The notes under the pieces were generated by a model. That model was given only the letters and a program-made list of their open reading frames with translations. It did no database searches and was not told the origin of the DNA. From the NCBI GenBank assembly GCA_963682055.1, contig OY821746.1, forward strand, positions 16,481,992-16,545,991: a stretch of 64,000 bases of DNA, in the 5' to 3' direction. A program made the position numbers and the translations under genes. Of the stretch, positions 1 through 9,493 are shown piece by piece. Source of the stretch: Primula veris (taxonomy: Eukaryota > Streptophyta > Magnoliopsida > Ericales > Primulaceae). Each line of letters starts with the position of its first letter. The stretch's first letter is position 1.

Positions 1-2756
1 AGGTTGTCGCCGAGGAGGAAGTAATGCTCCTCGTCCATATCTGGTATATACACCTTCCTGAGTGTCTCTCCTACTTGTTCTTCGACAACCCTTTCGGCTT
101 TGGATATTTGGTTGATCAGCTTCTTGGTGCTGGTGGGTTGTTCCACCATGCTTCGTTGTTTTTGGAGAGTCGCGGTGATGTCCTCACAGCGTCTTGAATC
201 CTCTTGACATCCTCTGGCTGTCTCGATCTCTCCCCTGTCATTTGGGTATTTGACCTTTTGGTGATAGGTCGAGGGTATGGCCTTCATGGCATGTAACCAA
301 GGTTGGCCCAATATTGCATTGTGACCGGAGTGGTCGTTGACCACTAAGAACTCCACGGGAACCGACACGGACCCGGTTGTGACACTGAGGACGATCTTCC
401 CCAACGGTTTAGTCGTTTCGGAGATGAATCCGATCAGTGTGACGTCAGTAGGCTGTAGATCTTGCAGCTTAAGTTCCATTTTATCGAAGAGCTCCCTGTA
501 CATGATATCACAAGAGGCTCCTTGGTCGACAAGTACCCTGCTGACCGTGTCTAGGCCAATTTGAACTCGGAGGTTAATGGCGTCTCCATGGGGGTAAATC
601 ACCCCTTCTTCGTCAAGATCCAAGAAAGAAATAGGCGGATGTCGTCGTTGTGTGCATTGTCGTTTAGAGGTCGACGCCTGTGATGCCTTGGCTACTTGGC
701 CAAAGTGGGCCAGCTGCCGTTGTCGCGATCGTTCTCCGCCTAGGCCCTTGGGTCTTGTCATATGAACGACGTTGATCGTTTTGCCTTGCCGGTTGTCGGA
801 TCCCTCGATGGCCAATTGTTTGCCTTTATTCCCAGCTCCTTTGATGAACTTGGCTAGGTATCCTGCATCGCCCCACTGGTTCATTCTCCATCGTAGGTTA
901 CGGCAATGCTCAGTGAGATGGCCGTGATCCTCATGATATGCGCAGAAGAGCTTGGAATCTCTCTGACTGGGGGGAGTGTTGATCGGTTACGGTCGGGAAT
1001 ACCAACTTTCCCTGCATATATCCTTGAGGATATCTTCAGCAGATAGGTTGAAAGTGTATCGCAGCTCGACCGATCCGAAAGTATTTCGGTGTTCCCTTTC
1101 TTGGGGCCGACCTTGTTGAAACGGCTTGGGTGGCATCGGGTAGGTGAGCTGGAGCGGTTTATGCTCGTTGATCGGTGTTGGGTATGCGATCTGGAGCGGT
1201 TTGGGCTCTGGTGCTCGTGGTCGCTCTACCCTGCTATGGACCTCGGGACCTTTGCCCTTGCTGGTTGGTTGGAATGCTTCTCCCTGGTTACTCCTAATTC
1301 TTTTGCGACCCACCTGTGCCTCGCGGACCGACTCTCTTCTGGGTAGAGTTCGGTTGAGGAAACGCAGTTCGTCGTTTTTATCGGTGAGGTGGGTACAATA
1401 GGCTAGCAGGGAATCAGTAGTCGGGAAGTTTTTGCCTATGAACTTCCTTCTCGCCCAATAGCCATTAGGGATGGAGTTGATAAAGTTCTGGATGGCTATA
1501 TTATTGGCATATCGTGGAATCTGGTTTGCTACGTCGATAAAACGTATGCAGTAATCGTTGAGCCGTTCATTTGGCATCATCGTCATTTTCAGAAGGGTTT
1601 CGATACTAACCTTCTTTTTCCGATGAGCAGCGTATCGGGTGGAGTACGCTCTTAGCAGTTCTGCCCAGTCTCTAATGGAGCCCCGTGGTAAGTTGTGATA
1701 CCATGACGAAGCATCTTGACCCAAGCTGTTTTTGAAAAATTTGCACATTAGTGCATGGTCATCACTCCACAGTTCCATCTTCGTCTTGTAGTGCCTCAGA
1801 TGGTCGATAGGGCAACTCTTCCCATCATAGAGCCTGAATTCGGGGATGACGAATCCCATAGAATTGCGGTACCGCGTGATCTGTTCGGTACATGGGGTTT
1901 ATTGGCATACGTTCCAAGCCTGTTGGAACGCGTCATCCGTGACTTGGTAGGGGGGAGGGTATCCTCCCTGATGTGGTGGTGGGCCATATCCTTCCCCGAT
2001 CCTGTATTCGGGATATCTACCGTCCTTCGTGTTTGTGTGGACATGTTCCATATGAGTGTTCGGATGGACGATAGTTATTGGGACATTGCCCCCTTGGTGG
2101 GGCACTCTTGTATCGGGTCGCTTACCCGCTGCCTCCAGGGCGGCCCTGTAGGCAGAGTCTTCCACTCCGTGGCGTGGGTCTTTGTCGGGTTGGATAACTG
2201 GCAATACGATGCCGGCCGCTGTCATGGCCGTCATGCATGCCGTCAGCTGAGCTTGTAGCTGGGCGTAGTTCCTTTCATCGGCTAACGGAACAACGTGTTG
2301 TACTTCCACCGTGGGTGGTGTAATCATCCTCGGTGGACTAGTTGGTAGTCGGGGCAACTGTCCGAGTGCATGATCCTCGGGCAGGCCAAATTGATGAGCT
2401 TCGTTCGTTTGTAAACGAGCACCGGAGTTGACCGAGGCTGTAGGCAAAGGGACTCTTGAGCTCGGCCCTGCCTGGAACCCGGGTAAGCGTCTTCGTACAC
2501 GCCTTAATACGGGCATTTCTTGTTCGTCATCCGAGGATGAAGGGTGTTCGTCGACAATTCCTTCAATGAAATTTTGGGGCGGTTCGATCGGTTGTTCTTG
2601 GTTGACGTAGGAGGTTGTTGGTTGGTTTCCGGATTGGATAGCTTCATATCTATCACGGATGGCGAGTAGATCGTCGAGGTCTTGTTGGCTAATTTGCGCG
2701 TTTTGGTTATTGGTTTCTACTATCTCGGGATGGGTTTCCTCTACATTGGTCACCAT
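1..2756 (-). pseudogene. Ty3/gypsy gag-protease region, two in-frame stops
   Basis: One minus-strand reading frame runs from the ATG at 2756 to the window edge, interrupted only by TAA at 1899-1901 and TAA at 987-989. After the first stop comes a retrotransposon gag (capsid) domain at about 1859-1400, with the order W-x-Y..L..GSI.DWAELLRAY typical of plant gypsy gags. After the second stop, at about 950-900, is a Cys/His cluster (FCAYHEDHGHLTEHC). The aspartic protease follows at about 530-250: VLVDQGAS as the active-site segment and NAILGQPWLHAMKAIPSTYH as the flap and C-terminal part. The frame is still open at position 1, so reverse transcriptase should lie outside the window. Both stops could come from CAA codons by C-to-T change. 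The tRNA-Asp-type primer site and this gag style suggest the non-chromovirus (Athila/Tat) branch, which is inference. It is an inactive element copy, not a host gene. Confidence 0.85.
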
Positions 2757-2814
2757 TGTCGCTCGTCTGGCAGAGTATTGGTATTCGAATTCTAAACTAG
2801 TTGGGAACTAGATG

Positions 2815-2833
2815 ATTCCCGGAGACGGCGCCA
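2815..2833 (-). other. Primer binding site of gypsy element (tRNA-Asp type)
   Basis: Read on the minus strand the site is TGGCGCCGTCTCCGGGAATC. It follows the LTR end after a two-base AA spacer. It closely matches the complement of the 3' end of plant tRNA-Asp (TGGCGCCGTTGCCGGGGATC), with about three mismatches. Its position directly between the LTR and gag fixes the element's orientation. Confidence 0.8.
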
Positions 2834-2835
2834 TT

Positions 2836-3405
2836 TGATAAAGACATAACTTTGGTCGGTCGCGTTACGCTTTTCAACAATGATATAATAGTAAATCAAC
2901 TGTGAATAATGGACACTTCCTGATCTTTATTATTGCTCGGATTATTATCCTTATTCGGACTATTACACTTGCTCGGATTAGTATTTCGGTTTTACAATTG
3001 TGCTCGATATGACTATTTAATCTCTCGTCTTGATCTTTCTCCCCTTTTATTCGGTGCTCGGATTTGTCTTTTCTCGGTTTATTTCTTGAAGTGGTGTGCG
3101 TTGATTAGTTTCCCTCTTTTCTCAACTTCTCTCTATATTTTTTGGATAGATTTTCTGGTCCTTTTCTAGGAGGGGTAGTTGGTTATTTATAGGCAACTAT
3201 GCCTTCTAAGATGTTGACAAATGTCTTCATCCCAGGGGTTTTTCAGACATGGGTCCCCATTTGATTGGGCTTGGGCTTTTGATAGTAACACCTTATTTCC
3301 TATAAAAAGTATGAGACGGCCCATTTAAGCGTTAGATACCCATTTATAAAGTGGGTTGATTATTACCCGAATAGAATATTCGGGTCTAATTTTTATGTTC
3401 TATCA
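2836..3405 (-). repeat. 5' LTR of the gypsy element (570 bp)
   Basis: The boundaries are set by imperfect inverted termini. Read inward on the plus strand the left end is TGATAAAGACATAA; read inward on the minus strand the right end is TGATAGAACATAA. The left end abuts the primer binding site. A TATA box (CTATAAATAA on the minus strand) sits at 3183-3192, in the right place to start transcription toward gag. The partner LTR is outside the window, so no target duplication can be checked. Confidence 0.75.
3183..3192 (-). promoter_or_regulatory. TATA box in gypsy LTR
   Basis: CTATAAATAA on the minus strand, inside the LTR and about 430 bp upstream of the gag ATG. It is the only good TATA-type site in the LTR in the sense direction. 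Confidence 0.5.
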
Positions 3406-4420
3406 AACTCATTAACTATAATGTCTATATTAATCCTCGAAACTTGAAAAGATAAACTTGTCGAGATGTAAATTTGCTGAAAATTTTATGATCTTTATTG
3501 ATGATCTCTTAGGTGCGAGAAATCTTTGTATTTATAGCGAGAATTCCATAAATGTAAGCGGTTATTCTACTTTTGAATTGGCTCTTCATTCGGGCTCCAA
3601 GTTCGAATTCTCTACTGTTTTTGAATTTGACCCACTTCTTTTTTGTTTATTTTTCTTGTTGAAATGTGTCTCATTCTTTGTAATTTACTGTGTCACTCTT
3701 TTGCTAATTTTTATTTGACCTAACTGGTCCTTCTACCTATCTTTTAGTTATTTAAGTTTTCTTTAATTATTATTTTCTCCTTGGAGAATATTAGGAGTAA
3801 ACAGAGCCTCCCTTCATTTGGTTGGAGATTTGCCTAGACAATAAGATGATACAACACCCTTGAGCATCTGACTACTGCTTTTTGTTGGTGGAACAAACAA
3901 TATTTTTATTACTAATACGTTACACTTCTCTTAAAAATCGTCTTTTTATCTATCTTTCTAGGATTTCCTCTCATTTTTTTTGTTTTTCTGAAGTCCACAC
4001 TTTCACTTTCATGCATGTCAACTTCCGATCAGATTGAGGATTTACTTAATCAATTTTCTTAGAGCTTTAACAGGTTGTTGCGTATGCTAAATACAACTGT
4101 GATTCCTACAAAAATGAGTTAGGATTTACTTTCATGTTATTAGATTTTAGGCTAGTTAGTGAATGAAAAAATGCAAACAAATTTTCCGAACGGATGAAGA
4201 CAAAGAAAATAAAATGCGAAGCAAAATGATTTTTATTAATCAGTAATTTTATAGGTACAATCTCTGATAATTTCTAAAATATACAAAATTAAAACTCTTT
4301 TGATTCTTCTGGTCAGGCAACTTGTGATGGCTTGAGATGTTGAAATGGACTCCTAAAACTTGATTCACGGTATATAAAGATTCTTGTAGATCAAGTGGTG
4401 GATTTCGTTGAGTTTAATGA
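3406..4420. other. AT-rich intergenic DNA, nothing recognised
   Basis: Short open frames here (for example 3458-3718) have no domain-like composition. I see no terminal repeats, RNA gene or coding remnant. Confidence 0.5.
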
Positions 4421-4429
4421 TTTGATTTG

Positions 4430-4985
4430 AATTCTTCGAAATTTGCTGAAGAACTTTGTAGATTTGATTTTGACAAATGTATGATTCACGGCGAACGTGT
4501 TTCTTGCGGATCAAATTGTAGATTTGTTGATTTTCTTGATGATCTTGTCGCTCTTCAAATTTGGTGAAAAACTTTAAATACTTTGATCTACAAAACACGT
4601 TTTTAGCTTCTTGTAGTCGTTCCCGAAAATCGTAGAACAATTTATTGTATATTTTTGATGGAGTTCTTGGTGAAAAACTTGAAGACTTTGATCTTGAGAA
4701 ATGTCTTGATTACTACTTGTACTTGTTCCTGAATGTCGAATGTCGATTTGTTGTATATTTCTTGGTGGAGTTCTTCAGATTTGGTGAAAAAAATTGAATA
4801 ATTTGATTTGTAGAAACGTCTTGCTTGTTGCTTGCAGTTGATCCTGGAGATCGAATGACGTGTTGTTGCAGAAGTTCTTCAGATTTGATGAATATCTTGA
4901 AGACTTTGATCCGTAGAAACGTGTTGCTTGCTGCTTTTAGCCGTTCCTAAATATCGAAGACTGATTTGTTGCAGAACTTCGTTGA
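4430..4985 (-). repeat. Degenerate tandem repeat, ~100-125 bp units, about 4-5 copies
   Basis: The plus strand repeats the order 'TTCTTCAGATTTGGTGAAAA', 'CTTGAAGACTTTGATC', 'AGAAACGTGTTGCTTG', 'CGTTCCTGAATATCGAA' and 'GATTTGTTG'. Units begin near 4445, 4562, 4670, 4785 and 4880. They are clearly related but diverged, with small indels. The array lies downstream, on the minus strand, of a TATA box at 5146-5155, so it may be the transcribed part of an old LTR or leader. Confidence 0.6.
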
Positions 4986-5145
4986 TTTATTACAGACTTG
5001 TTGCAAATTTGTTGAACGGAATTGTTACACAGTTGTTGCAGAGATTCTCTCTCTAGAAGTTGATGACGCCTTGAATTGTTATGGAGGATCGATTTCTCTC
5101 TAGTTTGAAAACTTAAAAGTTATAGAGAATTGTGCCCCCAATCCT

Positions 5146-5155
5146 CTATTTATAG
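5146..5155 (-). promoter_or_regulatory. TATA box of a possible solo LTR or old promoter
   Basis: CTATAAATAG on the minus strand, followed by a C-rich start-like region and then the tandem array at 4430-4985. I could not find LTR ends or a target duplication, so the solo-LTR reading is a guess. Confidence 0.35.
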
Positions 5156-5199
5156 TTTTTGGGGTGAAAAGATTTGCAATGGCACATTCTCAAGTTTGG

Positions 5200-6003
5200 T
5201 TACATTATCAAAAAGACCTCCGACTTAAGGAAATGAATTAAACATGCTTTTATATTTGAAAACATTACAAATGAGTAGTGTAATTTAATTAATTCAATGT
5301 TTGTACCACATTTATTGGTTTTTAGAAAAAGAAATATTTTTATTTTATATAAATTTATCATCTTTAACTTGATGAGATGATAAAATATATTTCCTTTCCC
5401 TTTTGCAACTACAAATTTTCCGTATTTTATTAATTGAGAAATTATTAATTAAATTTTATTTGTTTTAGTATATCCATGTTATATTTTTAGTGGATGTAAA
5501 ATTTACGTGTCAGCAAGTATCAAACTTTTTTCTTTTTTCAACAAACAATTCTTTCCGGCCATATCGATCTCAAAATCATGTTACATGCCATCACATGACT
5601 AAATTAAATATTATTTTACTTTCCCCCCCATTTTGTTCCGTTCAAAAACAAAAAAGTTAAAAACATACAACTAAATTATACTCTTTAATTCGAAGAGAAT
5701 AAATAAGCACGACACAATAAATAACCTTTAATTTGGTCACGTGATAACAAGTGCCATGATTTTAAGAGCGATCTGGTTGGAAATGTCTGTTTGTTCAAAA
5801 AGAACATAGTTTAGTATTATTTTTTTTTGTTAACGTGTAGTAGTTTGATGTACTAAATGTTTTCCCCAAACAAAAATTATCATAATTAAAGGTTATAAAG
5901 TATATGATTATGAAGAAAAAAAAGTAATAAAGTATAACAAACCCTCTATATTATTACTCTTTTTTAATTAATTCTTTTATATGCTAAGTTTATATATACA
6001 CCA
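5200..6003. other. AT-rich intergenic DNA, nothing recognised
   Basis: Low GC, poly-A/T runs and no coding signal up to the hAT target duplication at 6004. Confidence 0.5.
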
Positions 6004-6011
6004 CCAACAAC

Positions 6012-6521
6012 TAGGGCTACAAATGAGCTGAGCTGAGCCAAGCCTAGCCCTGCTTAAGCTCGGCTTGTTTATATAAGAGTCTGTTCACAAGCCGTGACTG
6101 AACACATTTTCATATAAGTATAGCATCGTTTCGCTTAAAAACTCTTTTTTACCAAGCTAAAATCAATGTTAATATAAGCAATAATACATATAATGATTGT
6201 GAGTTTTAGTTTTAAAAATTAAATTTATTACATGAATTGAAAAGTACTAATTGACCATCAATATTATATTTGATAAATTTTACGTAAATAAGAAGTAATA
6301 TATATGAAAAAAATAAAAAAAATAAAATTAAACGAGTTTTTAAACGAGTCGAGCATGTTCACGAGACTTATTATTTTGTTCAGGCTCGACTCATTATTAA
6401 ATGAACGAACACGAGTCTTATTATTTTGTTCAGAGTCGTCTCATTACAAAATGAATGAACACGAGTTGAACGAGCTGAGCACGAACTTGCTCATGAATGA
6501 CTCGATTTATTTGCAGCTCTA
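6012..6521. mobile_element. hAT-type MITE (510 bp) with perfect 8-bp TSD
   Basis: The element is flanked by identical 8-bp copies of CCAACAAC at 6004-6011 and 6522-6529. The termini are inverted: left TAGGGCTACAAATGA, right (reverse complement) TAGAGCTGCAAATAA. The 8-bp duplication and TAGGG-like ends are the hAT superfamily signature. The interior is rich in GAGCTGAGC/ACGAGT motifs and encodes no transposase, so it is non-autonomous. The open frame at 6304-6543 is a by-product of this repeat. It lies directly beside the first copy of the FTA exon-1 duplication. Confidence 0.9.
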
Positions 6522-6532
6522 CCAACAACATA

Positions 6533-6732
6533 CAGATAAATAGATAGAGAAATAGAGGGGAGTAGAGCAGAATAATAAAAATAATAATAATGTCATCGTC
6601 GGCAGAAGAATAATAGACTGTGAGTAAGATGAGCTCGGGGTGGAGTGATATGGCTCCGATCTAACAAGATGATAGAGCGAACCTCATAATACCAATAGCG
6701 TATAAGGAGTAGTTTCAAAAGATTATCATTGA
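6533..6732 (+). pseudogene. Duplicated 5'UTR/exon-1 fragment of FTA (copy 1, degenerate)
   Basis: This carries the same GATAGAGA..GGGGAGT..AATAATAA leader and an ATG at 6590, followed by MSSSAEE, then stops. Segments such as TVSKM, WSDMAPI, QDD and IPIAYKE remain. At least four in-frame stops (two consecutive after AEE, one after MAPI, one after AYKE) make it non-coding. It lacks the end of exon 1 and its splice donor. It resembles copy 2 (7388-7630) more than copy 3 (9311) in the TVSKM/TMSKM segment. Confidence 0.8.
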
Positions 6733-6865
6733 TTTGATTTTAGGATACTAGATGGACGGAAGTATAAAAAAAACTAACGTTCTGATAATTTAGGGTAATA
6801 AATGAAAAAAAGTCATAGAAAAAGACTACTCTGTTCTAATTTTATATTCCAGTTAGCTTGATACA

Positions 6866-7095
6866 TACTCCCTCCGTTTCTAAATAAATGTTTCATATAA
6901 AAATACATGCAAATTTGAATATTAAAATTGCCGAAATGAAAAAATTGAAAATTACATCATATAGTTCTAACCATAACTACGTAATTAACTTTTGAAATAA
7001 TTTTTTTCGACAATTTAGATATGAAAAAATTATCGATCAAAATTACACTTATTTTCGTAATGTATAATCATTTAGAGACGAAATAAATACAGGAT
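6866..7095. mobile_element. Stowaway-like MITE, degraded
   Basis: The left end is CTCCCTCCGTTTCTAAATAA, the classic Stowaway terminus. The right part, read in reverse complement, gives TTTCGTCTCTAAATGATTAT, which pairs with it, but the outermost right bases are worn. No clear TA duplication remains. It lies in the FTA promoter region. Confidence 0.55.
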
Positions 7096-7116
7096 ACACC
7101 AGCAAAGTAATACTTA

Positions 7117-7292
7117 CTCCCCGTTCTCAATTAATTATTAATTAAGAATGTGCAATTTTGACAGTTAATTAATTTATTTATGAAAATTTTAGTTTGGAAC
7201 GTTTTGGATATATATTTTTTTTGGTATATTTGGGTAGGTACGCCAACAATCTTATTAAATAACCTGGTGGGTAAAATTAATTGGGAACGGAA
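7117..7292. mobile_element. Second Stowaway-like MITE just upstream of FTA
   Basis: The left terminus CTCCCCGTTCTCAATTAATT pairs with the reverse complement of the right terminus (CCGTTCCCAATTAATTTT). The element ends only about 15-30 bp before the transcribed-looking leader of FTA. Confidence 0.55.
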
Positions 7293-7304
7293 CATTAAAC
7301 ATCT

Positions 7305-7387
7305 ATAGAGATAGAGATACAGAGAGAGAGAGAGGGGGGAGTGGGGCATAATAATAACAATAATAATAATAATAATAATTAAAAAAA
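7305..7387 (+). promoter_or_regulatory. Probable FTA 5'UTR with GA and TAA microsatellites
   Basis: The stretch has a GAGAGAGAG run (7321-7335) and a (TAA)n run (7350-7380) directly before the ATG at 7388. The same leader layout occurs before the duplicated ATGs at 6590 and 9311. This shows the duplicated unit includes untranslated sequence. No convincing TATA box is seen. Confidence 0.5.
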
Positions 7388-9450
7388 ATGTCGTCGTCGG
7401 GTGCAGAAGAAGAAGAAGAAGAGACTATGAGTAAGATGAGGTCTGAGTGGAGTGACGTGGTACCGATTTCACAAGACGACGGGCCAAACCCAATAGTACC
7501 TATAGCTTATAAAGAGGAGTTTGAAGAGACTATGAATTACTTTCGCTCTGTTTATGCCTCCGATGAGCGGTCTCTTCGCTCTCTCTCCCTCACCTCCTCC
7601 GCCATCAAACTCAACCCCGGCAATTACACCGTACTCTCTCTCTCTCTTTCTCTCTCTCTATATATATACACTAGTAATCGTTGCACACGCTTTCCGTGTG
7701 CGACGCGTAGTGGCGTAGATATGATCTGGGTAAATAAAGTTAATATTTTAAAAATATATTAAATTAACAATCTTGAGTAATATAATGTTTAGTTTGTTAT
7801 ACAAAATACATGTAAGGCGATTTTGTTTGTTATATTATCATAATTGTTTTGAAAATATCTTGATTTTTGTGTTTTTTTTTATGTTTTGGATTGAATAAAT
7901 GCACATGATTAATTAGTAAAGCAATTTTGGAAAAAAAAAATGCCAAAATTTGACAGCCTCAATTTTCTTGGGTTTACTTATATATGGGCTCGTTTCATCG
8001 TAGAAGTAAAAGTACAAAAGTATACTTTTGAGGTAGAGGTTGAAAAGTATACTTTTTTTAAGTATATAATTGTGTTTGGTGAATGCTTTAAAAGTATACT
8101 GTCGAGTAAAAATACTGTTTGGTAATTCTATTGTACTTTTACTTTTTTTTTTCCATTTCAAAAGACTATTATAACATTCATGTTAATATATAATATAAAT
8201 ATAATATATTGAACAAAAAATATATATAATATTTATATACATGTATATTTATATTTATATATGTATACTTATATAATATATATATGTATATGTATATTTG
8301 TACATTAAATATATACAATATATACATATATATATGTAAATATTGTATATATATTATATATTTACTATGTATATTTATATATACATATATATATATATTT
8401 AATATATATTATATATTTATATATATAATATATAGGGGGAGGATCTATACACACATAAAAAAAACATACTATGTTTACATTTTAATCCTAACCATCCATT
8501 ACATATGTTTTTAAGGGCTGTGATGGTATTTTTGTTTTAGTTAATCTTGGCCATTGAAAAAAACATAAATAGATGGTTAGGATTAAAATGTAAACATAGT
8601 GTGTTTTTTTATGTGTCGATATATCCTTCCCCTAATATATATATATATATATATGTATATTTATGATTTTGAATAAACATTTTTTTTGTTTGTTTTAAAG
8701 TCACATAACAAAGTGAATAGTACTTCTTTGATAAAACTAACCAAGACCTTACTTTTAAAAAGTGTACTTTTATGAAGTTTACTTTTATATTAAGCATGCT
8801 TTTTCTATACAAAACAAACAACATTTACTTTTTTAAAGCAAAAGCAATAAAAAAGCATGCTTTACTTGATCTATGAACCCGTTTGGTTTATTCAGAAGCG
8901 CAATGCTGAGCACGCTTGTTTTAGTTATTTGCCACTTTGTTAGTTTAACTGGCTTGTTTGATATTTCTATTGATCTTTGAAGACCACTTTTTTTATTTCT
9001 TTTGTTACGGGTTTTATTTAATACCCATAAACCTTGAACTACTTCATTATGTTTTGAGTTGTGAGTTTATTGAAGGAGGGTTGAGTCTTAATTTATCTCT
9101 ATTTTCTCCTTTTTTTTCGGTTAGTTTTGCCTTTTTTGTGTAAGACTGATCTCTTTTTTCTCGTCTCGTTTCCCCCTGAAATCTCCGGGTTTCGTCACGC
9201 AGGCCTACTTGATTGCCTTTTTTTTGTAGTGATAGTAATAGAAATAGATAGATAGAGAAAGAGAGGGGAGTGGGGGCAGAATAATAACAATAACAATAAT
9301 AACAATTAATATGTCGTCGTCGGGGGCAGACGAAGAAGAAGAGAGGGTGGTGCCGCTGAGCAAGAGGTCAGAGTGGAGTGACGTGGCACCGATCCCACAG
9401 GACGATGGTCCAAACCCGATAGTACCGATAGCATATAAAGAGGAGTTTGA

Positions 9451-9493
<43 letters not shown>

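Noticed and set aside
337..2258. Plus-strand open frames over 337-2610
   Set aside because: They lie opposite the gypsy gag-protease frame, which has clear family motifs; the plus-strand products have none.
3458..3718. Plus-strand open frame of 86 aa
   Set aside because: Phe/Leu-rich translation of AT-rich DNA with no motif or gene context.
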